Source: Ifrita kowaldi (lineage: Eukaryota > Chordata > Aves > Passeriformes > Cinclosomatidae). From it: a stretch of 64,000 bases of DNA. Below are positions 1-12,841 of the stretch, in pieces. The stretch is taken from the NCBI GenBank assembly GCA_013398055.1, contig VZRS01002397.1, forward strand, positions 1 through 64,000. The letters run 5' to 3'. Each line of letters opens with the position of its first letter. Positions within the stretch are counted from its first letter, which is position 1. Below the pieces are notes generated by a model, which saw nothing but the letters and a program-made list of their open reading frames with translations, was not told where the DNA came from and made no database searches. The position numbers and the translations under genes are program-made.

Positions 1-3000
1 TTTTTTTTTCCCCCAGAAGTTTTCATGTGAAAATAGCAGAAATTCAATCTTTGCACCTTAAATTTAAACAGCATTGTTTATGCATTATTATGGTGTCTTT
101 GGTATGCCTTTGTACTAAATAGCAAGTTAAACAGAAAAAAAGCTGCTAATTTTTGTTAGATAGGTTTGAGTGATAAGTACAAAAGAAGAACCTGGATGGT
201 CATTTTTGTCCTTCCATTTCAAATTCTTCCGTTGGATATTTTCTTCCTCTTCTTTGTAACTCAACATTCTGAGTTTCAGGCTACATAATTACTCTGTTAA
301 TCTTTCCAGATTACAGTCTAGGGTTTAATCAGTGCTTCTAATCCCTTATTTTAGTACATAATATGGCTCTCAGCTCTCTGTGTCTACCAAGTCATGTGAT
401 CACACTAAACAAAAAAAGGTAAACAGAAATTTTGTTAAACAACAATCATAAGAAATCTGAGAAGTAAAAAAAAAGTATAATAAAATTATTCAGTATATAA
501 TTCTGAAGTAGATAAACACTGTTTTATATTTCTGACCAAAATATCAAACCCTGAATTTAGTTACACTAATGTGAGTCTGTGTCATTTACCCAGGAATGAG
601 GCATTATATGGTTCTGAGCTTGCAGTAGAACCTGCTGTATGTAGTGTGTTAAATATTTATAAATTGCATATTAACATCAGCACTTAAATATTGTTATGAA
701 TACTTATTAGGGTCACTTTTATTAGTGTGTGTGTGGGCATGTGTGTCCCTCTGTGTGAGAACACTAGGTTTGCTCTGGTCTTTACAGATGTGGGGGTTTG
801 TCTGGGCTCAAGCCAAAAGACATCAAGCAGTGGCATGTATCTGCTGCTGAACTGGGCAATAATGTAGTCTATTATTTAAACATGGTCTTATTGGCAAGCA
901 CATTGTTTTTGTTTTATTAAAATTCCAACACTTCACGTTTTTATTAATCACTTTCCCAGTCCTATTCAGTTGTGTTCTGATGCCTGTGCTGCGGTACCCA
1001 TAGCAACACTTGTTAATGCTAATGGAACTGCAACATCCTAAGCTCCCCGACAGAGCAGCCCTGTTAAATATGGCTATTAAGCACAGTTGTATTTCTGTTA
1101 GTTCCAGCTCCCAGCAGACACCTGCTCTATAGAAACTGTCCTGAGTTATTAGGATTCGGTAACTTACAGCTTTTCTTAAAGCTGTCATTTGACTGGAATA
1201 AAAATCTCGTATTCCTGGACAGCAAATGCTGCAGAATATGTACAGTTTCTGTAAAACTGACAAGCTTTAGCCATAGGATTAAGTATTCTTTTGAAGTGCT
1301 CATTTGCATTCAATGAAAAAACAGGCAGGGTTGAGACTGATTGATCTTGGGGGAAGCTACAGGATGTGTTGTCCCCTAGAGCACATGGACATTTTAACTA
1401 AATATCATTCATAGTGTGTTAACAAGCAGAAGTAATAGCTAAATAATTCCTGATGAACTCAGACTTAATTCAACTTAATAGAAGTACTTGAGGGCTTTAA
1501 TATATCGAGGTAGGAGATGATTATGTACATTGATTCTTCTTTCACTAGGAAACATATTTGCATGTAGTATTGGTGAAGACCATGACAGGGTGTTTTATTT
1601 TCATTATTCTGAGTTTTGGCTTTGAATACTACTTATTTGGCAAGTCATTAGTCATCCATCTTTTGTACTATGGAAAACAAAGGAAAAATCCTGTAATCAG
1701 TATAAAATTGTTTCCAAGAATATGACCACAAATTAGGGAATGCTGCTGTGCCAACAAAGATGCTGCAGTGCCAAGGTTGCAAAACAGGGAAGCTGTCGTG
1801 TATGTATTTTGAGTGTCAAGCCGATCCTTCTCGATACTCTTTCGTCAGCTCAGAAACAATTGATTCCAAGACAAAGCTTTAAAACTACTCATTTCCTAAA
1901 GATTTTTAAATGCAGCCCTGTTTTGTGCAGTTACCTATAGGAATACAGGTTGGTTCCCCAGTGTACTCTCCGTGGGGGTTTGGTCGTTTTGATAACTAAA
2001 TGGTTTTGCCGTGTAATCAATGAGAACTTGGGAGAGGGTGCTCAACCTTTTTGTTTTCCATTCGGCTTCTGTTGGGCTGTTAGTGTGGAGTGCTGGGTTT
2101 GCTAGGTGTCTTTTGTTTTCCTGTCATACTTTCTCCCCTTTGTTCTTTGCATGTCTAAAAACCTGTCTTTTGCTCATTATTTGGACTCCTGTATTCACCG
2201 GTATGTCTTTGTTGTGTTCATTTTTGTTTTAGGATCATTTCAAGTTCTTGTGCTAATCTCCTCATAATATTAACCAGCTGTATTAATGAGATAATAAACC
2301 AGATTTGTTGGTAATGAATTGATTCATTCAACTATTGGATTTAATTAGAAAGACACTTAACATTCCAGCAGATGTTCTTATTTTATTTCATTATCCTTGT
2401 GTTACCAACAGTGGGCTTATAAATATATACTCTTCATGTATACATTTACATTGTAAAGTCTTCAGCCTAAGGCCTTGTTGCTGTGCCAGAGACTACAAAA
2501 AATGACAGGAAACCTGTAAATATGTGTTAAGCAAATTTGTATTAATCCCTTTTTCATCATTTCAGTTCTCAGACTTTGCGATGTCTTGAATTTTCAAAGT
2601 ATTCTTCATTTAGTAATAAATTGATTAATTTGTTTTAGATTAGTTAGATTTCTTCTTTCCTAGTTAAAAACCTTTGCCTTTAGACTTACATCCTTTTGCT
2701 CTGGTCTTGTGACTCTCATTCCTTTTTATCCAGTGGCAAAGCTTCAAAAAGAAGGATGTGAGTGCCCCTGTCCTCAGCATTCCCTGCAGACTAGTTTAGG
2801 GAGTTCCTCCCTCAGCTTGCTGGTTGCCTGCTTGAAGAGTCTGCTGCTCCCTGAGCTCTGGTGCTCGAGGTGCGGCTGCAGGTTGCACCTTGGGGCCAAG
2901 CCGTGTGAGTGAAGAGTTCTAATAGTGAACTTACTTCATTTATCTGAACCCAAATACCTCCACTTTCTAGTGTGAGAATGTAATTTATGCAGCAGTGTTC

Positions 3001-6000
3001 AGTTTGTCCCCAGAACTAGTCAGAGCAGGTAGTTCAGACCTGCAAACCGAGTAGAATTGAGCACAAGAGCTCCACGCTGCATTTAGCGTGTTAGGTGTGC
3101 CCATGCTGGCAACAGTGGATTCTGCAAACTGAAGCCAGTGCTGAGTGTCCTTGTTAGGAAGCAGTGATAAAATCTTAGTGGTTTCTTTTCCTTTGTGTGT
3201 AATGCCTTTGAAGAAGCCTTGCACACTGTGGCAGGCTTATGCTAAAATTATATGAGACAGCTGAGGCTGTACAGCTGAGAAGAGAGGAGGAAGCTGAGAG
3301 GAAGGTTCTGTTTCACCTTATTGCTTCTCACCGTGCACTCCTTAGTTTGCTCTTGCCCCTGGTGGACTCTTTTGTGAGCATTTTCAACATTATAGAGCAA
3401 AAAAGAAAGGAATGAATGGTTCTTTCTGGTAAAGAGTTGGATTGACTCATCATAGGATTTGGCAAGCCTGGGAGCCAGCACAAGCAGAAGGGCAATGGTA
3501 GATGGTTAGGAGTGGTAGGATAAGGAGGAGAAAGACAGGACAGTGAGGCATCCCTGTGCTTCTTGGTGGCAGCAACCGGTTACACTGGCTAAACCATCTC
3601 TTGAGGACCTTGCCTTTCAAAACTCCCATTCAAATGCTGAATCTTTCCTTCCTTTTCTTTCTGATAATAATATCTATTGTATTGGCCATAAAATTGCATG
3701 GCATATTGCTTTGTGATAATTGCATGTGTGATTGTGCAGGTGGAGTACATTGCCTGTTCTGCTGTAGTCTGTGTTATAACTGTGTGGGTGTAACGTTTAC
3801 TTAATTGTGCAAATGAACATTGGTTTGGGGCTGACAATAATTGCATTCAAAAGTAAAAATGTTCTAGTAAGGAAAATGAATCCATTTTCACCTTGTTGCT
3901 TCCCTAGCTGTAAAGATTAGCTAGTCTATATTATAACAATTCTTAAAATAAAATAAAGCCATGTAATTTTTATAACAGGCAGTCTTTTTCTTATTTACAT
4001 TTTTTTCCCCACTGTTGTGATGGTATGTACAGTCCCTGTGCAGGGATCAGAAATCGTTGTACTGGGTGTCCTGTGCATGCTTATAACAAAAAACAGTGCT
4101 TGTTCTAGTTTTGAAGTAAATTGTTTTCTATACCATCTCATTGTCAAATATCTTCAAAGTATTTATTTTATTTTCCTCTGAAGAACTTGGTATTCTTCTT
4201 AGTTTTAGTTTTCAAAGAATAAATTCCTCTGTTCTCTTCTTTCTACTAATCTACATTTTTTAGCTCTGAGTTAGCTGTTAAAGACCATAGTTTTATCTGT
4301 CTTGTTAAAGGTTGAATAACATAGTGTCAGCTGCCAGTTCTGTAACTGAGCGGGATTTGCTTAGTTCCTGAGTTTAGAGAGCTTTCTGTGAAGCCTTTGG
4401 GATATCTGTTTGCATAACAGTCATGCTGCTTTTCTATTGGGCAGAGGAGAAAAACTCAGGGGCAACGACATGATTCATCCAAAACTTAATGGATGGGTTT
4501 TATAGGGCTCTCTTTTCATAGGGAGTCTCATGAGTCCTGTGATGTTCATCACAGACACAAATAGGGAGGGTGATAAATTTTGCTGTTAATACACATTTTT
4601 TTTCCCAAATGGTAAAGCAGAAGGGCCAACTGAAGCATTGCAGGAAATCTCATGTTATTTGAGCAAACTGTACCAAAAAAAAGTGCAATTCAATGTTAAC
4701 AAATGCAGAGTAACACACAGGAGTGAAAACACAAAGAGTATGACCACTGTCTTGTACACTAACACAATTCACAACTTACGAGACTTTGAATCATTGAAGA
4801 GAATTCAGTGGTTGATTCAAGGATCCTAAAAGCAAGTGAAATACAGAAATAAAAAGTAAATGGAGGAGAGATTGAAAAACAAAATCCTGTGCTGATTTAG
4901 AAACATTTTCTTCTACTCTTGGACATTTTGAGGCTACCTCTTACCACAGCACATGAAGGGTAGAGTAGAACTAGCCAAGAGTTGAACCAGGACATGAAGG
5001 AATAAAGGACCATTACAAAAACGTGAAAAGTTGCTGCAAGTTTTTGTAGGTGTTGAAAGACCAACAATTTCAAATAGTGCAGAAATAAGTTGATGTAGAA
5101 ATAAAAAAAAAAAAGCTTCTTAACTGAGGGGCTCATATAGATTTTGACTTAAACTCTCCACACTCAAACTTCTGGAAGACTACTCTATTTGTGTGATCTG
5201 TTTGCCCTATTTTTATACCATTCCTAGGTAATTGCTTCTTGCCCTTGTTAGCCAGGGCACATGCACTACAGGAGTGTTTGATATGTCCCTGTGAAGTCAT
5301 TCTTGTTGCAGTAGATTCTAAGAGAAAAGCTTGCTGCTTTTCCCTCATTTTCAAGTTTCTCTGCATGTGGGAGTCTTGGAGTCTGAGAATGCATCTGAGT
5401 GTTTTTATTTCCCTGTTAGCCCTGAGCTGTGCTATAGTTAACAGCTTTTATTCAGTACCTGTGGCCACTCTGCTCCAAATATAGAAACAAAATTAGCTGC
5501 TTTTGCAGAGATTTCAATATTATGCTTAGATTTATTTGTGCTGTTTTGAGGTTTGTGCTACATTAGTCCAGTAAGTGCTATGCTAAAGGCTGTGCTTTTG
5601 TTCAGCTCTGTGCTTTTAGTCTCTTGTTCAGTGTTTTTTGTAGCAGATAAGTAAAAGGATATTTACATGGTTTCTTTTTTCCTTTGCCTCCTCTTTTAAG
5701 TGCCTTCGAAAGAAATTGCATAAGCTTCTGCAGTTGCCAAACTGCTCCAGTAGCCTAAAGTTATTCTCTTTTAGTATTAGCTACTCTGTTTGGGTAGCAA
5801 AAAAAATCTTCATCCCAGTTTATTCCCTTCAGCAGCTCACGACTACAGTTAAAGACTTAGCAGTTCTGTTTTTCTAGCCCAAGTGGTTGCTATTCACAAT
5901 ATTCCTACTAAATAACTGTATTGGTTCCTTGTCTAAGTTGAATCCCAGTTCCTGCCATACACACCTATCTGTTGAAAGTCGAGTTCTTGAGGCAGATAGA

Positions 6001-6511
6001 CACTTACTTATTTGGGTTTCTGAATGTTTAAATAGGTCATTGCAAGAGACCTATACCAAAAATGAACAAAAAGCAGTGTTGCTGCTTACTGGGTACAGTT
6101 GAACTGGCTGGCAGAGTATCTTCTTAGTTCACTTGGCATCAGCAATTGCGAAGGAAATGAAGTTCTACTTTTCTCAGTAAACATGGTTTAATGCTTCATC
6201 AGGCAACAGAACTGACTGTAAGAATGGACAAAGCTGGACTCTTGCAGGTTCTGTCAACTTTGCTTGGGAGATTTGACCCTTTCGGGAGGATTGCTGTAGC
6301 ACATAGTGTAGCCACTGCTGTTCTTAAAATAGGACAAAATGGAACAATTTCTGCAATGCCAGTTTAATAAAGACATTTCTAGGGGAAGGGAATGGGCTGA
6401 AGTGCAGGTGAAATTATGAGAAGAAAAGTGTTTGATTGTGCACAGCAGCTGCATTGCTCCAGGTAATACATGCTCTGTGCTGCCATCTTTCCACAGTGCT
6501 TAGATATCTTT

Positions 6512-6725
6512 GGAAACTGATGCCCAGGAGGTTCCCTCTGAATATCAGGAAATGGTTTTGCACTGTGAGGGTGTCTGAGCACTGGCACCAGGGAGGTTGT
6601 GGAGTTGAAGCCATTTGGATATAGTCTTGAGCAACCAGCTCTAGGTGGTCCTGCTTGAGAGTCCTCCTTGACCAGATGACCTCCAGAGGTCCCTTCCAAT
6701 TTCATCCATTTTGTGATTCTGTGAA
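6512..6725 (+). mobile_element. CR1 LINE, 3' end fragment
   Basis: The sequence follows the avian CR1 3' end: a gaggttccctctgaa-type block, a decayed copy of the 'cactgtgagggtg...gagcactggcac' region, 'accagatgacctccagaggt', 'cccttccaa', and the terminal ttgtgattctgtgaa. Only about 210 bp remain, as expected for a 5'-truncated insertion. It lies in sense orientation relative to ZNF277 in intron 1 and has no coding capacity. Confidence 0.9.
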
Positions 6726-7387
6726 ATTTCATTTTTCTACAGAGAAGTTCATGTTACTGCAGGAATCCAGAGACACAGAGTTTGTTCTCGTGCTGCACAA
6801 ACTAACTCCGTAGTACAAGAGTCCAGAAGACCCATGTTTTCAGTGTTCAACCCCAAGAGGGCAGGAATGTGGGGAGCTTTTTTCTGTTTACTTTTTGCTG
6901 TCCAAAATTGACGTAGCTAAAATTGAAGAAACGTGTTGAAATTGGCATTTGCTTCCAAGATAAACCCTAACCCAAGACTGAGATGTGATTAATTTGGAAA
7001 ATGAACACCACAGTTTATTTCTGGACAGCTAGAATTTGGTTAGGCTAATGGGGCCAACTGTTGAACTTCCTTGGTCAAACAGTGTTTCTTAATGAATTAC
7101 ACTAATTTATGCCAACGGAAGAGCTTATGAATTTAGACCAGTGATGTTTAAATGGGGAACACACACATATAACCCCAGGACAACATGTGGCAGTGACTCA
7201 CCTCTGTGTGCTGTCACTTGGGCAGCCTGTATCTGACTGGTACGGTATCATACAAACATGGGCCATTGACCTTTCCACATGGAGCATGGCTGCCCCTTCC
7301 TCAACATCTGTACAGCTAGAAAGCGTTCCAGTGGGCATAAGCTTCTGTGTGGCAGTAATCTTTGTCAAGGATAGTCTTTTGTCATAG

Positions 7388-7782
7388 TGATGCCTGAGAT
7401 GGCCACCTAAAAACAGACATGAGACAAGAATAAGGAAATAAAGGTAGGTATTTATTTGAAAGGCCTTCAAAGGTACACCCTGGGCAGGCTAAAGGTTACA
7501 CCCAGGATGGACCCCAGGGCACGGGTTTTTTACACTTTTATGAGTTTGGTTCATTAGCATATCAGGGTTAATTTTCCAATTAAAACTTCAGTTAATGATG
7601 TAACTACCCCATGTTTGCCCTCCTTTTAGGTTACACATTTTGGGCCTAGGAGAGCAAGCTTGGAGAGGCTTGTTATGTCTAACCAGCATGAGAGAGCAGC
7701 AGTTAACAGGCCACAAGAAACTTCAGAGTTACACACTAGGCAGAACAGGATTTGAAAAATGTAAAAGTTAAAACTTAAGGCA
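7388..7782 (-). mobile_element. Probable solo LTR of an endogenous retrovirus (boundaries approximate)
   Basis: Read on the minus strand, this stretch has the order expected of an LTR: a TATA-like CATAAAAG (7535-7544 on plus), about 80 bases later AATAAA (7451-7456), then a T-rich U5-like stretch ending near 7388 in ...GCATCA. The left edge on the plus strand is TGATGCC. I could not find a convincing target duplication, and the far edge at 7782 is a guess from a CA dinucleotide. No internal retroviral genes flank it. The LTR family is not identified; a different low-copy repeat is possible. Confidence 0.5.
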
Positions 7783-8332
7783 TCAATAGAACAGTAAATT
7801 ACATGCTAATGGGAGAAAAAGGCAAGACAAATGCGTATCTTCAAGAGTCAGTCGGAAAATTATAGAAATATTCTGCAATAAATAAAAGTATAATTAGGAA
7901 AATTAACATGCAAACCAGTTTGTGCTATACAGTCTAAATCCCTCCTGATACTCTGAGCAATGTGGCTCAGGGAGCCACAGAGAGTAGCTTCACTCATATC
8001 AACAGGCAGACTAGATATAGATAGTGAGAGGAAGAAAAGTAGGTTTCTCATCATAAAACTTCTTTAGTAGTAAGCTGAGCACTTGTGTGTGACTTACTTG
8101 GTGTCAGCTGGGAGTTTCATTTGGGACAGATACCTGAGAACTGTCCTGTGCTAACTTCCTGCTGTCCTTGGAAACAATGCAGTCAGCCCTCTTCCAAGCA
8201 TCTTGCTCCTGAAGTGATCCAAGCAACAAAACCGAGACTCAAACAGGTTTTACATGTACTACCTAAAAGTACTCCAAGAGATGTACGTTTATTTACCTAG
8301 TCAAAATTTATTATTATTTTTATTTATTTTAG

Positions 8333-8531
8333 ATACCGAGTGTATTTTGGAACCTCTGTCTCTGCCAGAAAGTCCAGGTGGTGTTGATGCAGTAGAAAGT
8401 TCTCCCTGTGTGCCTTGTATTTTCTGCAAAGAATGCTATGTCTTAGCAGAACAAAACCAGCTCCTGAAGCACATGATTATTGAACACAAGCTCGTCATAG
8501 CAGATGTGAAACTGGTTGCAGATTTTAGAAG
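8333..8531 (+). CDS. ZNF277: ZNF277 exon 2
   Basis: The acceptor ...tttattttag precedes 8333 and the donor ag|gtaagg follows 8531. The exon opens with the last two bases of a split Asp codon and encodes residues 1-66 plus two bases of Ser67. It contains the ZNF277 hallmark ILEPLSLPESPGG (residues 5-17) and the first C2H2 finger (C29, C32, H47, H52), followed by the conserved IIEHKLVIADVKLVADF block. The finger is preceded by an extra Cys at 26 and followed by Cys35, giving CxxCxxCxxC. The reading frame is open upstream into the intron, but the similarity to ZNF277 starts at the acceptor. Confidence 0.97.
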
Positions 8532-11500
8532 GTAAGGGTTATGTCATTTAAAATGAGTGTGTATGTCTGCAGATGTTATGGGAAGCTTTGGAAAAGTAGA
8601 GATCATCTTTTTTAAAAGATGTTGTGGAAGGATTTCTGTTAAACTTTCTTATGAGCAATTTGCTGCTGGTCTGTAAGGTTGTTTTCCTATTCCCTTCCCT
8701 CTCCCTAGTCCCTAGATGTTGCTGGGACTAATGAGCTCAGTTTTAGAATACATGGCAGTTCCTGTGTTTGACATTTTTTGATATATCCTAGGGTCTTCTC
8801 AGGTCCTGTCACTAATCAACAAGTTGTGAGCAAACTAGAAAGCTGGGTTTTAGTAAAGCCCATTCCAGACAATCAGATCTCCTAATCTGGGGTTTTATTT
8901 GTATAGGGCAAGACTATTTCTGCCCCTGTACAATGTCCTAAAGCTGTGTATTGTACGCAGAAGCTGCTCAGTGCAGGATCTCTCACATTCTGGGATGAAA
9001 TTTATTTGTGCTATTTTAAGGCTGACAGTATTCCCCCATCAAAATCACATTTAATCCTTAACTGTTCTTTACAGTACTGTGATCTGCATACAACTGTGAC
9101 TCCTTCTACAGCTGTGTCATTGATCATCTCACCAGGGTCACATTTGGCTTTCTCTCTCTTAACTTGCTCCAGTGGCTGGCATGGCCCCAGCTGGCTTGTA
9201 GCTTCAGGGACGAGGTACTTGCTTGGCATTTTGCTGTCCACAGCAATGTATGGGCCAGGAGGAAGGCTAGACAGTACCTGCCAGTCTGTACATCGTTCTG
9301 CTGTAGTGTTTAAGTGTTAGACGGGTAATTTCTCAACTAAAATGAGTTTTCTAGAAGGTCTTCTGTTACTAGTTGCTCAATCAAAGCCAAGACTTTGTGT
9401 CTATCAAGACTCAAAAAAAAAAAAAAAGAAATAATACAATATAATTCAGGAAGAGAAATGTAAGCCATATAAATCCTTAATCAGATGTCCGAGCTTAATG
9501 TTGCTTAAAATTGAAAACTGATGGTAGTTTTTGTTTGCTTTTCTGCTGAAGGCAGGCAGAAGGAGAATGTACTGTTCTTTGGAGATAGTACTGGTATCTT
9601 CAGGTAAATGAAAGAATCGGAGCTGCTCAGTCATGGACCGCCACTTTAAGTGTGCTTGGGGGAATTACTTTGCATTAATACAAATGTATTTTAAAATCAC
9701 CACTTCAAAAAGTGCCCATTTGGATTATTTTTGCTGCTAATGCAATTGGAAGGTAGCCAAATCTTACAGAAAGTGGCCCCAGGACGTGAAATGACGGAGT
9801 TGTTACTCTGAAGTGTTCTTTCTCTGATTGCTGTATTAGTAAAATAGTCTAATACTATGCACAAAAAAGAGAGTATATTCTGAAGTGTTGAACTGTGGTG
9901 TGGAAAATACGAGGATCAACTCTGAAAAGAAAGTATTATTTTTATACTTAGCAATGAGTTACAGCCAGTCTTAGGAATACATTTCTTGACAGAACTGCAA
10001 GAAGGGGATAATCCAGAAAAGACCAGTGCTAGTGGAAAAAGTTTTTCTTTCCATTTTTTTTTTTTAACTTTGAAGAATAAACATACGTTGGCATAAGGGC
10101 AGAGGGAAGAGATAATGAGAATAAGCTTCTGCTTCATGGCTCAATATGATCACTCATTCTGTCTCCCTGGAAGTATGACAAGGCATTGGTTTTATCTGGT
10201 CGTTAGTTATTTGGGTTAAGTCCTATGATATGGAATCCCTCAAACGTAACTTCTGTGACACAAACAGTTATGGGCAGGTGAGTTTGTGCCAGTGTTCATT
10301 TATCTCAGTGCAAGGGACAGACATTTATTAAATGAGCTCTTGAAATCTCTTCATTTGCACATTTATGTCCTAAAAGCTCAAGGATGGCTTAATCTGGAAG
10401 AATTGCAGTCCTGTGTAGCAAATCTTTCAATGTGCATTACCAACAGTGGAGTAGGCAGGGGGACAACTAAAGAGTCACCTCTCGCTTACTGACATCTGAT
10501 GATGCTACAGAATGAGCCTCAGCCACACGTGCTGGCTTCACTGGGCTCAGCTGTCTGCTGCACCCGAGGTAAGTCCTCTCTATGTCAGAGTTAGCAGAAA
10601 GAAAGATGTGCTGATTCCTTGGCTGCTGCAGTTGAAGTTCTCAAATACATTAGGTGAGATGGTAGAGGCAATGTGAGCCACTATGGGATGTGATAGCTGT
10701 GGCAAGTAAACTTACAGATTGCACAAGTATTAAAAGCTGCAGCTATATAAAAATGCCCTCATAATAATGATATCTGACTTTTTAATTATTCTTTTCTTAA
10801 TTTGATGGCACATAATAAGAAGCAATCATTGAATAGCCTTTACCTTACCAACTCTCACATGACGTATATCATACATGAGTATCAATATAAGCAAGCACTT
10901 AAGCATGTTCAGATTATATTTTATGGTAAAATTCTGAATAATTAGCACAAGAATTGCTTGATTCCCTTCATCATATAAATGAAGTGATGATTTCCTCTTG
11001 GTTAGACAGTAGCTTCCTAGTTCAGTGGAAATCTAATCCCAGTTGGGTTCTGTTGATGCAGCTGTAATACCAACAAAGATAGTACAGAATGTTTTTAAAC
11101 AATGGTAGTTGATGGGTTAAATTTTCAAGATGTATTTAGGGCTTTTCTTATTCTGTCTGCTATCTTATCCCCAGGTGTTCAGGGACTTCATTTTTCTGTC
11201 TTTCCAGTTGTCTGCCAAGCTGCGGCTTTCCCTGTAACTCCACAGGAGACCTGCCAAAACCTCACTTTTATCAAGTTAGTGTTTTTACTGAGTTTCAGCT
11301 TCCTGACTGCATCTTGCAGAACACAGAGCACAATATTTTGGGAATTTGAGAATGCTCTCTAATATAGCTTTTCAGTAAAGATGCATCTGAGTGGCACTTC
11401 TGTCTGAAGATGTGAATAGGTCACAGTGTTTATGCAAAGCTTGGTGCAAATCTGCTTATTGAGTTCTTAACTTTGACAGCATGGTTAAACCCAGTTCAAG

Positions 11501-11688
11501 TGAAACTGAATTAATTTCATAAATTTGAAAACTAGTATGAAGGAAGAAAAAATGGACATGGGGGTTAAACAAAGAAACAAAAACACTTAGGAATTCAGAG
11601 CATGGAAAAAACAAGAGGTGATCAATTGTTTATTATAAGTTTTTTGGTGCTTCCTTTTTCACTGATCATCTCCCCCTTATTTTTAAAG
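8532..11688 (+). other. ZNF277 intron 2
   Basis: 3157-bp GT-AG intron. Apart from a 15-base A run at 9413-9427 I see only unique-looking AT-rich sequence. An open frame of 124 codons at 8946-9320 has no recognisable product and fits chance. Confidence 0.85.
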
Positions 11689-11777
11689 CTACATCTTGCA
11701 CTGGAAGAGGAGGTTTGCAGAGCAGCCTATCACAGACTTTTGTAGTGTGATAAGAACAAATTCAAAAGCTCCATTAG
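11689..11777 (+). CDS. ZNF277: ZNF277 exon 3
   Basis: The acceptor ttttaaag lies before 11689 and the donor g|gtatgt after 11777. The 89-nt exon completes Ser67, encodes residues 68-96 and gives one base to Glu97. The peptide YILHWKRRFAEQPITDF is the conserved ZNF277 segment between fingers 1 and 2; it has no zinc ligand pattern of its own. No track-length ORF covers this exon because it is short, but it is needed to join exon 2 to exon 4 in frame, and the joined length agrees with the human protein as I recall it. Confidence 0.95.
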
Positions 11778-12080
11778 GTATGTATACTGCTTGCTTACCC
11801 TCTGGTGGGCAGATCACATGCTAATTTCTGGCATATACTGTTGCTTTGATCAGCCAACTGTGTCTGACACTAGGTCAGAAAACCACAGAAGTAATGTTTA
11901 ACTCTTAAGCACATATTTAAACTTACCTTTTCCAAGGATTACAACACGTTTCAGCACTGTGCTGAGTGAGGATGAGCTCAGTACATGCTTAAATGGGCTG
12001 TGAGCTGGGGCCCATTGCAAATCAAGGCCTGGAAGCAGAGCTGCTCACATTGTGGCTGGGGAGGCGTCAGTACCCACCAC

Positions 12081-12096
12081 ATAAATAAATAAATAA
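12081..12096 (+). repeat. (AAAT)n microsatellite, four units
   Basis: Sixteen bases of uninterrupted ataa units, in the middle of intron 3. Confidence 0.8.
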
Positions 12097-12774
12097 TTGG
12101 TGATGGTCCTTCCAAAATGTTGAGAAACATTCCCAGTGAGCTGCCCTTTCTTCACCCTGCCCACCACCTGCACTGGTGCTGCTAATTCTTCTTGGACATC
12201 AGGACCACAACAACCCTTCCTTTCCCCTGCCACAGTGCTCACTGCCCCAAGGGTGGCAGGGGACATTATCTTCACAGAAGCAGAACAATTCTGCAATTTC
12301 CTGGGCTCCAACACAAGACTGAAACCGTAGTTCACTGTTCTGCTGCATTGGTATGGTGGCACATTCCATCACAGGGGCAGTGTTGAGTTTGTGAAGGAAG
12401 TTTTTCTCAGAAGAAGCTGATGCATTACTTTGGCTTTCCTTTTCCAGTTTACCTAAAATAGATGAGAACTTTAGGGTTTTTCTGCATCTTTAATTCTCAG
12501 TGGAGACCTTAAAAGAGAGGAAACAATGCATACTGCTGGTGTCAGACATAGTTAGAAGGTGAAAACTGAGTACAAAACGGATGAAAGTAATTTTTTTAAT
12601 TATTCAAAATAATTTTAAGAAAAGGTGCCCTGGAAAACATGAAAATCACTCCAAAATCATAATTCTGTTTCTCTTATATATGTACATTTTTGCTTCTGAA
12701 ATGTTAACACTTACCACTCAGTTTGAAATTGCAAATGAAGCACCTGAATACCAGAATTATGAAATATCAGTGAG

Positions 12775-12841
12775 CCTTCTCTCCCTCTCTCTCTCTCCCC
12801 CCCTCCTTCTCCCTCCCTCCCCACCACCTCTCTCCCCCTCC
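12775..12841 (+). repeat. Polypyrimidine (CT-rich) tract
   Basis: Sixty-seven bases containing only C and T except for two As (12823, 12826). It ends immediately before an AG at 12842-12843 and so also looks like a very strong splice acceptor inside intron 3. Confidence 0.9.

Larger units (their letters stand above)
1..8332 (+). other. Inferred 3' part of ZNF277 intron 1
   Basis: The first recognisable exon starts inside a codon, so this stretch should be intron. I see no coding exon, no CpG-rich promoter and no RNA gene in it. It is AT-rich, starts in a T run (1-9), and contains a CR1 3' fragment (6512-6725) and a probable LTR (about 7388-7782). The open frames in it are short and resemble no protein I know. 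An unrecognised exon 1 in this stretch cannot be fully excluded, but no GC-rich start region is visible. Confidence 0.75.
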
